From: Synechococcales cyanobacterium PMM_0036
Lineage (GTDB): Bacteria > Cyanobacteriota > Cyanobacteriia > Elainellales > Elainellaceae
Length of the DNA stretch: 5,210 bases
Direction: 5' to 3'
NCBI GenBank assembly: GCA_949127645.1
Contig: CASBQM010000644.1
Location: 1-5,210 of the forward strand
Positions within the stretch are counted from its first letter, which is position 1. The number at the start of each line of letters is the position of its first letter. The translations under genes were made by a program, and so were the position numbers. The notes under the pieces are model-generated. The model was not told the DNA's origin. It did not search any database and saw nothing but the letters and a program-made list of their open reading frames with translations. Shown here in pieces: positions 1 to 4,304 of the stretch.

Positions 1-2
1 GA

Positions 3-263
3 CGGCATCGCTTTCAGCAGCGTGTCGCCAAATTTGCGATCGTTAACGGTTTTTTGCTGACCGTGAATTTCCTCAACGGCTGGGGGATTGGCTTCATAGC
101 CTATATTTGCCTATTTTGGGGCTTGGGTATGGCGCTTGATGCCTGGAAGACCCTCAGGCTAGACGGTGAAGACTATGAAGAAGCTTTCCTCCGCTGGCGG
201 CAGCGGCGACAGCTCAAAAAATCTGTCTCTAGTTTAGTCAATCGCGTGCTTAGCCTTGGCTAA
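3..263 (+). CDS. 2TM domain-containing membrane protein, 3' part
   Basis: The reading frame is open from the left edge to a TAA at 261-263, so only the last 86 residues are seen and the true start lies outside the window. The segment begins with a basic stretch (RHRFQQRVAKF), followed by two closely spaced hydrophobic helices (about residues 11-24 and 28-45) joined by an N-G-W-G turn. A charged, Arg-rich tail ends the protein (LRWRQRRQLKK). A basic lead-in, a short helix, an Asn/Gly turn, a Gly-rich second helix and a cytosolic tail are the pattern of the small 2TM domain family; these are inner-membrane proteins of unknown role. An internal TTG at 54 is a poor start because it would cut the first helix. 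The next gene begins within a few bases, which suggests one transcript. The family call is by pattern recognition; no function is implied. Confidence 0.7.
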   Translation, partial: RHRFQQRVAKFAIVNGFLLTVNFLNGWGIGFIAYICLFWGLGMALDAWKTLRLDGEDYEEAFLRWRQRRQLKKSVSSLVNRVLSLG

Positions 264-267
264 TGGC

Positions 268-615
268 ATGACCGATTCTCAGTTCCCGCAGCAGCCCCAG
301 CGGCGATGCGTTCTGGTATGTCAGCATCGCTCCTGTCTCCGCAACAGCTCGGCTGAGGTGCTGGCGGCATTTCAGGCGATCGTCCCTCATGGCGTATTTG
401 CCAGCGGCAGCGAGTGCATGGGGCAGTGTGCATCAGGAACCACGGTACGCATCATGCCTGATAATTTCTGGTATTGCCGGATTCAGCCGAGTGATGTCCA
501 GACGATCGTGCAGCAGCATTTATGGGGCGCTCGTCCGGTCGAATCATTGCTCCATCCTCGCTTTCATCCTCCGACGGAGCTGCACTGGGGAAACGTACAG
601 AAAGATCGTTTGTGA
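268..615 (+). CDS. (2Fe-2S) ferredoxin domain-containing protein
   Basis: This 115-residue protein resembles the thioredoxin-fold [2Fe-2S] ferredoxins (COG3411-like) common in cyanobacteria. Counting from the ATG at 268, four cysteines are spaced as expected for cluster ligands: C18 and C23 near the N-terminus in the VCQHRSC segment, then C50 and C54 in ECMGQC after about 26 residues, that is C-x4-C-x26-C-x3-C. The segment WYCRIQPSDVQTIVQQHL after the second pair is typical of the family, and the C-terminal tail is Pro/His-rich. The expected role is cytosolic electron transfer with an unknown partner. An in-frame TTG at 256 would add four residues and overlap the upstream gene. The ATG four bases after that gene's TAA is preferred, although no clear Shine-Dalgarno sequence precedes it, so translation may be coupled. 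The ATG at 263 is followed at once by a stop. Confidence 0.82.
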   Translation: MTDSQFPQQPQRRCVLVCQHRSCLRNSSAEVLAAFQAIVPHGVFASGSECMGQCASGTTVRIMPDNFWYCRIQPSDVQTIVQQHLWGARPVESLLHPRFHPPTELHWGNVQKDRL

Positions 616-673
616 TACAGCCAAAAATGTCAGAATTTCTAGTCACCCGACTCGGCTTACCGGGGCAAATCTT
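616..673. other. convergent intergenic gap, no clear terminator
   Basis: These 58 bp separate the 3' ends of the ferredoxin-like gene (+) and the hypothetical gene (-). Only a weak potential stem is visible (CCCG at about 647 pairing with CGGG at about 660), with no adjoining T-run, so no terminator can be called confidently for either gene. Confidence 0.4.
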
Positions 674-1210
674 TTAGTTAGAGCAAGACGATCGCTCGTA
701 ATAGAAGTGGCTAGGTTGATGATACAAGATCCAGGGGGAAGAACAGCCTTGTGGAAATTCACCCAATCGCTGAATGATGGGAGCGCTACGCTCTGGAGAC
801 TTACAGCGGAGATTTGCGATATCGTTTAGTACGGTTTTATCAACTTGAGATCCTTCTGAAAGGGTCACAACTCCAAAGATTTTTTGAGGGGAAGCCGCTT
901 GTTCTAAGAACCAAGCCCTAATTTTTTCTAACGTCTCTGGTGAGCAAGCCTCCCCGGTAGGGTCTGAATCTAGATCCGGTTCATGACTCAGCCGAATCCG
1001 AATCCACACATCTCTTGCTTCTGCAAAAGAATATCCACCTCCAATGATCTGATCACCCTGCGTTACTAAAGATTTGAAGTGCCAGTCGGTATGAAATTGA
1101 GTGCTGCTAACGGGTAGGGGAAATTCTCCAAAGTAGGCAACGAGAAATAAGCTGATTAGATTTAGCGTAACGCCGATTGAAATTGCAACCGTTATTAAAA
1201 ATGGTTTCAT
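674..1210 (-). CDS. hypothetical membrane-anchored protein
   Basis: This is a 178-residue protein I do not recognise. Residues 4-27 form one hydrophobic helix after a single Lys (MKPFLITVAISIGV...), which fits a signal anchor or uncleaved signal peptide. The remaining 150 residues are soluble, rich in aromatic residues and Ser/Pro, and contain four cysteines (in GEACSP, LRCKSP, QGCSSP and the C-terminal SSCSN). If exported, these could form disulfides. A weak ribosome binding site (AAGAG, six bases before the ATG) supports the start. The gene begins 38 bp after the nadB stop on the same strand with no obvious terminator between, so it is probably transcribed with nadB. That position alone does not imply a role in NAD synthesis. 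Its length, codon use and start signal suggest a real gene, and its 3' end faces the ferredoxin-like gene convergently. Confidence 0.6.
   Translation of the reverse strand: MKPFLITVAISIGVTLNLISLFLVAYFGEFPLPVSSTQFHTDWHFKSLVTQGDQIIGGGYSFAEARDVWIRIRLSHEPDLDSDPTGEACSPETLEKIRAWFLEQAASPQKIFGVVTLSEGSQVDKTVLNDIANLRCKSPERSAPIIQRLGEFPQGCSSPWILYHQPSHFYYERSSCSN
781..793. repeat. short hairpin GAGCG-CTA-CGCTC inside a gene
   Basis: The 13-base sequence GAGCGCTACGCTC has perfect 5-bp arms around a 3-base loop and lies within the coding region of the - strand hypothetical protein, where it encodes part of PERSAP. Palindromes of this GC-rich type are often dispersed in cyanobacterial genomes. Whether this one belongs to a dispersed family cannot be judged from one copy. 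Confidence 0.4.
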
Positions 1211-1248
1211 GGTTAACTCTTAAGGAAGACTACATACAAGAAGCGATC

Positions 1249-3120
1249 CTATAGGGATGCAGATTGCTGAATGCGATCGCCCTCCACGATCGTATGCACC
1301 TGCCAATCCGGCTCAGTGTTGGGGTAATCAATTCGATAATGTCCGCCCCGGCTTTCTTGGCGAAAGGCAGCACTTTTGAGCATGAGAGAGGCAATATCCA
1401 GCAGATTGCGAGTCTCTGCCCAAGCGCGAAATGTGGCAATCGGGTCGGGCAAGTTGAGCTGTAAAACTTGAGGCGATGGGTGAGATGAAGCTTGAGAAGA
1501 TCGCCCCTCCAGCAAAGCCTGACTTATAGGCAAAGCCGCAAATTCCTGTTGCCAAAGCTGTACTTGGGCGATCGCCCCCTCCAAAGTTTTCTGCTCTCGA
1601 CAAATCCCTGCACTCTGCCACATCAGGCGAGGCACTTGCTGTCGCCAGTAGCGAATTTGAGCCTCTGAGTCTTGCCATTCCTGCGACAAGTTCTCCTGCG
1701 ACAAGTTCTCCTGCGACAAGCTCTCCTGCGACAAGCTCTCCTGCGACAAGTTCTCCTGCGACAAGTTCTGAATCACGGGTGCGGCATCATGAACAAGACT
1801 TGCCGATCGCCACTCTGGTAGCTCTAGCCTCGCCAACTGTGACCCAAACACCAGACACTCTAGCAATGAATTGCTAGCCAGTCGATTTGCCCCATGCACT
1901 CCCGTACTGGCAGTTTCGCCGATCGCATACAGCCCTGGAATGCTGGTGCGGCATAGCGTATCTGTGGTGATGCCTCCCATCCAGTAATGCGCCGCTGGGG
2001 CAACCGGGATCGGCTGCTGAAACACATCTACTCCCCACCGTTGGCAGACCTGAATGATATTGGGGAAACGATGGTGAACTTGGTCTGGGGCGATCGATCG
2101 TAAATCTAGCCAGACGTGAGCCGATGCCGGATCGGCTGCGCTCTGTTGATAGCTAAAACTCTGTTGATAGCTAAAACTCTGTTGATGGCTAAGACTCTGT
2201 TGATGGCTAAGACTTTGCAGATGGCTAAAAATGGCACGGCTGACTACATCTCTGGGCGCAAGCTCCCCCGCAGGATGATACTTAAAGGCAAAGCGATCGC
2301 CCTTGTCATCAATCAAATGCGCTCCCTCGCCCCGGACGGCTTCGCTAATTAGAAATCGCGGTGCGCCTGGAACCGTTAGCGCAGTCGGGTGAAACTGCAT
2401 AAATTCCAGATCGCGGAGCTGTGCGCCCGATCGCCATGCCATTGCCACGCCGTCGCCCGTGCTGACATCGGGATTGGTGGTTTGGGCAAAGACTTGTCCG
2501 CCGCCGCCCGTCGCCAGCAGTACGGCTCCCGTCTGAAGCCAGATGATTTGCTGCCCCTGCGATCCCAGATAAAACAGCCGCACGCCCTGACAGCGACCCT
2601 TCTCCATCCACAAATCCAGCACAAAACTCTGGGGAATCACCCGAATATTTTTGCGGCTCAAAACCTGTGCCGTCAGCGTTGTCACCATGGCGCGTCCGGT
2701 GGTGTCAGCCGCGTGTAGCACCCGTCGCCGCGAGTGTGCCGCCTCCAGAGTCATTGCCAGTGCGTCTCCCTGTCGATCGAAGCCTACGCCCATTTCCACC
2801 AGTGACCGCACACATTCTGGGGCTTTTTCTACTAGCAGCGCTACGGCTTCCGGCTCACATAGCCCTACTCCGGCTTTGAGAGTGTCTGCAATGTGGAGCT
2901 GCGGAGAATCATCTGGAGCGATCGCTGCCGCAATGCCGCCCTGTGCCCAGTCGCTTGCCGAGAGCGCCAGAGTATCTTTGGTAATCAGCCCCACCTGAAT
3001 GTGATCAGGCAAACAAAGTGCTGCATAGAGTCCGGCGGCTCCCCCGCCGACAATCAATACATCAAAGGGATTGGAAGAGAGATCGGCATCAGATAAGGCA
3101 GTTGCAGCGCGATCGGGCAC
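1249..3120 (-). CDS. nadB: L-aspartate oxidase (NadB) with two repeat insertions
   Basis: NadB is a cytosolic FAD enzyme that oxidises L-aspartate to iminoaspartate; NadA then makes quinolinate, the first steps of de novo NAD synthesis. The 623-residue product shows the FAD-binding GGGAAG at 25-30, the SASDWAQGGIAAA block at 54-66, EAAHSRRR at 126-133 followed by HAADTTGRAM, ATGGGGQVF at 203-211, EFMQFHPTAL at 239-248, LAPRDVVSRAI at 287-297, HYWMGGI at 378-384 and GANRLASNSLLECLVF at 410-425. E126, H244, R290, H378 and R413 match the E. coli active-site residues I recall as E121, H244, R290, H351 and R386. The last two are both shifted by 27, which fits an insertion after residue 297. Two in-frame tandem repeat tracts (residues about 298-327 and 451-480) explain most of the extra length over the usual 530-570. 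The start is a GTG with only a weak upstream signal; no ATG lies nearby before the Rossmann motif. Fusion or frameshift is not seen. Confidence 0.96.
   Translation of the reverse strand: MPDRAATALSDADLSSNPFDVLIVGGGAAGLYAALCLPDHIQVGLITKDTLALSASDWAQGGIAAAIAPDDSPQLHIADTLKAGVGLCEPEAVALLVEKAPECVRSLVEMGVGFDRQGDALAMTLEAAHSRRRVLHAADTTGRAMVTTLTAQVLSRKNIRVIPQSFVLDLWMEKGRCQGVRLFYLGSQGQQIIWLQTGAVLLATGGGGQVFAQTTNPDVSTGDGVAMAWRSGAQLRDLEFMQFHPTALTVPGAPRFLISEAVRGEGAHLIDDKGDRFAFKYHPAGELAPRDVVSRAIFSHLQSLSHQQSLSHQQSFSYQQSFSYQQSAADPASAHVWLDLRSIAPDQVHHRFPNIIQVCQRWGVDVFQQPIPVAPAAHYWMGGITTDTLCRTSIPGLYAIGETASTGVHGANRLASNSLLECLVFGSQLARLELPEWRSASLVHDAAPVIQNLSQENLSQESLSQESLSQENLSQENLSQEWQDSEAQIRYWRQQVPRLMWQSAGICREQKTLEGAIAQVQLWQQEFAALPISQALLEGRSSQASSHPSPQVLQLNLPDPIATFRAWAETRNLLDIASLMLKSAAFRQESRGGHYRIDYPNTEPDWQVHTIVEGDRIQQSASL
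1681..1770. repeat. tandem repeat, six 15-bp units, in nadB
   Basis: Six contiguous units of CTGCGACAAGTTCTC (+ strand) fill 90 bp. Units 1, 2 and 5 are identical, units 3 and 4 carry C instead of T at the eleventh base, and unit 6 differs at its last base. On the coding strand each unit reads as a five-residue repeat, NLSQE or SLSQE (residues about 451-480). The single variable base changes Asn to Ser. The near-identity of units indicates recent expansion by slippage or unequal recombination. Confidence 0.97.
2141..2230. repeat. tandem repeat, five 18-bp units, in nadB
   Basis: Five contiguous 18-bp units fill 90 bp. Units at 2141 and 2159 are identical (CTCTGTTGATAGCTAAAA); those at 2177 and 2195 are identical to each other and differ from the first pair at two bases; the unit at 2213 is divergent. 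Read on the coding strand, they give FSHLQS, then SLSHQQ twice, then SFSYQQ twice (residues about 298-327). The divergent first unit, FSHLQS, continues naturally from the conserved VVSRAI helix and is probably the ancestral segment that was copied. Confidence 0.96.
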
Positions 3121-3148
3121 GGTATTCGACCTATAGTGACAGAGTTTT

Positions 3149-3170
3149 GAGAGATTTTCGAGAGAGATTT
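3149..3170. repeat. 9-bp direct repeat upstream of nadB
   Basis: GAGAGATTT occurs at 3149-3157 and 3162-3170, a 13-bp period, about 30-50 bases upstream of the nadB start. It could be a regulator site or simply low-complexity purine-rich sequence. It does not resemble any NAD-related operator that I recognise, and no convincing -10/-35 pair was found for nadB. Confidence 0.3.
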
Positions 3171-3196
3171 GAAAATGCAGAGCTTTAAGAAATGCA

Positions 3197-3274
3197 AAAA
3201 ATTGCCCCTACAGAACCGTGAGCTTGGCTACCGAAACGATCGGAAGCTCAACACGCAGGCTAGGGGCAATTTTT
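3197..3274 (-). terminator. large hairpin, probable psbU terminator
   Basis: The arms at 3197-3210 (AAAAATTGCCCCTA) and 3261-3274 (TAGGGGCAATTTTT) are perfect 14-bp inverted repeats. Inside them a second perfect 7-bp pair (TGAGCTT at 3219-3225, AAGCTCA at 3244-3250) allows a two-tier stem separated by an internal loop. Read on the - strand, the structure begins about 60 bases after the psbU stop, and its second arm ends in a run of six T, as a factor-independent terminator should. The near-symmetric A/T ends would let it work in both directions. The 50-base space inside the outer arms is longer than in a typical terminator, so an RNA-processing or dispersed-repeat role is also possible. Confidence 0.6.
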
Positions 3275-3332
3275 GAGAACAGCTCTAAGAATTTGAAACC
3301 AACCTTAAACCGAAAGCCAGTTTAGAAGGCAA

Positions 3333-3770
3333 TTAGCGGTAGATACCATTATTGTAGCGATCGGCACCCTCTACAAACGTAGCTTCTGGTGCAGAAACCG
3401 TTAGTTTGTCAAGATTTTTGGTCAAAATATCCTTTTGGCGATCGGTTAAGCCAGGAATCTTCAGCACGTCATCGACGGTATCAAAAGGCGCGTACTTGAT
3501 GATCTCCTTAGCAATGCTGGGATACATACCGGGGTATTGGGTAAAAGCCCGGACATTCGTATTATTCAGGTCAATTTTTTTGCCAAAGTCAGTTGCTAGC
3601 TTGTCATCAGCGCTGTTTCGCGCTTCAGCTAAGACAAGAGATGAAGTGTTGAAGCTAAGAACGCTAAATCCTGCTGCATTTGCGGGTTGAGCCATTAGCC
3701 CTCCCAAACAGCCCATCGCTAGGGCGATCGCCATCACCGTACCCAAGAATTTGCCAAAGAATTGTTTCAT
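3333..3770 (-). CDS. psbU: photosystem II extrinsic protein PsbU (12 kDa)
   Basis: PsbU is an extrinsic lumenal subunit of cyanobacterial photosystem II; with PsbO and PsbV it stabilises the oxygen-evolving manganese-calcium cluster. The 145-residue precursor has an export signal: Lys-containing start (MKQFFGKF), hydrophobic core at about 9-27 and a likely signal peptidase site after PANA (residue 32). The mature part carries the family core: KIDLNNTNVRAFTQYPGMYP (65-84), the helix-hairpin-helix segment at about 83-118 with DDVLKIPGLTDRQKDIL, and the near-invariant C-terminal VEGADRYNNGIYR. The ATG at 3770 is chosen because a strong ribosome binding site sits 9 bases before it and the signal peptide begins there. 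The frame extends upstream to a GTG at 3827, but the added residues would spoil the signal. psbU is on the same strand as nadB but appears to be separated from it by a hairpin terminator. Confidence 0.96.
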   Translation of the reverse strand: MKQFFGKFLGTVMAIALAMGCLGGLMAQPANAAGFSVLSFNTSSLVLAEARNSADDKLATDFGKKIDLNNTNVRAFTQYPGMYPSIAKEIIKYAPFDTVDDVLKIPGLTDRQKDILTKNLDKLTVSAPEATFVEGADRYNNGIYR

Positions 3771-3779
3771 TAAAAAGCG

Positions 3780-3786
3780 TCCTCCC
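3780..3786 (-). promoter_or_regulatory. psbU ribosome binding site
   Basis: The - strand reads GGGAGGA, nine bases before the ATG at 3770. It is the strongest Shine-Dalgarno match in the window and decides the psbU start against the upstream in-frame GTG and ATG. It suits a highly expressed photosystem gene. Confidence 0.85.
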
Positions 3787-3834
3787 AATTTCGATAAACC
3801 AAAATTCATATGTAAGTCCGTACACACAGCTATC

Positions 3835-3840
3835 TATATA
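3835..3840 (-). promoter_or_regulatory. possible psbU -10 element
   Basis: On the - strand, TATATA lies in the context CTCTATATAGATAG, about 65 bases before the psbU ATG. This would give a leader of roughly 55-60 bases. No good -35 hexamer is seen at the right distance (TGTCGA or TGGGTG only), so this is a weak prediction. Confidence 0.3.
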
Positions 3841-4003
3841 GAGCCTACCACTTTCGACACCCATTTGATGTGAGATTAGTTTGAGTCTAGACAGCACTCT
3901 TTCGTCTGCCCTTATTTGGCTATTTAGCAGCGGTCTTCCTAAAAGTCAGCCTCTCGACATCCCAGAACTCGCGTAATTTGCGCCTATTCCTGTCTCTAAG
4001 ACT
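3841..4003. other. divergent intergenic region, no gene seen
   Basis: This stretch lies between the psbU leader and the small + strand reading frame. It holds no credible coding frame. Apart from a short palindrome (GTCTAGAC at 3885-3892) I see no clear repeat, hairpin or promoter. It presumably contains the upstream control region of psbU. Confidence 0.5.
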
Positions 4004-4275
4004 GTGACCGTTACCAAGTCGATCGTTTTGCAAAACTTCTTCAAGTTACGATTATTCGATCGCAGTATGCATCAGTTTGGACGCAAGCTGCTCCGTAAAG
4101 ATGAGGCGATCGTGAAAACACAGATACCGCCGGCGATCGGCACAAATCACAAGCTGATAGTCGCCTTAGATGCAATGATCTTGGCTTACCGCAAGCTATA
4201 CTTTTGGCTTACCGCAAGCTATACGAAGAGCATGAGCAGGGGCAAGACGGGCTGCTAGAGCGGAAATTGTTCTAG
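4004..4275 (+). pseudogene. small reading frame apparently broken by a 23-bp duplication
   Basis: A frame from GTG 4004 (alternative ATG 4067) runs into a tandem 23-bp duplication and then stops at TAG 4256-4258, giving 84 residues ending in an unconvincing tail. If one 23-bp copy is removed, the frame after it shifts and continues as LAYRKLYEEHEQGQDGLLER-KLF to a TAG at 4273-4275. The result is a protein of about 82 residues with a charged helical C-terminus that looks far more natural. Upstream codons (such as GATCGC, GCGATC and CGC) also look like coding sequence of this genome. I do not recognise the product; it may be a small gene or the remnant of a larger one. No ribosome binding site is clear. 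The main alternative is that the stretch is non-coding and the frame restoration is chance. Confidence 0.4.
4181..4224. repeat. 23-bp tandem duplication
   Basis: Two perfect 21-bp copies beginning TTGGCTTACCGCAAGC lie at 4181-4201 and 4204-4224, a period of 23 bp with a TT link. Each copy has a small internal hairpin (GCTT-ACCGC-AAGC). Because 23 is not a multiple of three, the duplication changes the reading frame of anything coded across it. Confidence 0.93.
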
Positions 4276-4304
4276 AATGATTAGCGCCATGCCTAGACTT
4301 TGCT

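Larger units (their letters stand above)
1273..3731. repeat. five HIP1 octamers (GCGATCGC)
   Basis: Exact copies of GCGATCGC lie at 1273-1280, 1568-1575, 2293-2300, 2918-2925 and 3724-3731. The first four are in nadB and the last in psbU. Five exact copies in 5.2 kb far exceed chance (less than one expected for any octamer) and mark a HIP1-rich cyanobacterial genome. The span given only brackets the five sites; it is not one continuous element. Confidence 0.9.

Noticed and set aside
389..829. 146-residue + strand frame
   Set aside because: It overlaps the ferredoxin-like gene out of frame and then runs antisense into the hypothetical gene; it has no family features or start signal.
1681..2230. 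CRISPR-like arrays
   Set aside because: The units are contiguous 15- and 18-bp tandem copies without spacers and lie in frame inside nadB.
2116..2352. + strand reading frame with a repeated LLIAKT/LLMAKT peptide
   Set aside because: It is antisense to nadB and owes its repetitive peptide to the 18-bp tandem repeat; nadB is unambiguous on the other strand.
2345..2998. Several overlapping frames on both strands within nadB
   Set aside because: All are out-of-frame shadows in a GC-richer part of nadB, which has conserved catalytic blocks throughout this interval.
3771..3827. Longer psbU start at GTG 3827 or ATG 3809
   Set aside because: It would put extra residues before the signal peptide and place the strong GGGAGGA site inside the gene; the ATG at 3770 fits both the signal peptide and the ribosome binding site.
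4004..4258. Intact 84-residue gene on the + strand
   Set aside because: Its last 18 or so residues are read through the second copy of the 23-bp duplication in a shifted frame and look unnatural. The frame without the duplication gives a better protein, so it is listed as a probable broken gene.
4273..4278. TAGAAT as a -10 element for the FAD dehydrogenase
   Set aside because: No -35-like sequence lies at a suitable distance and the hexamer overlaps the stop of the putative broken gene; there is too little support to list it.
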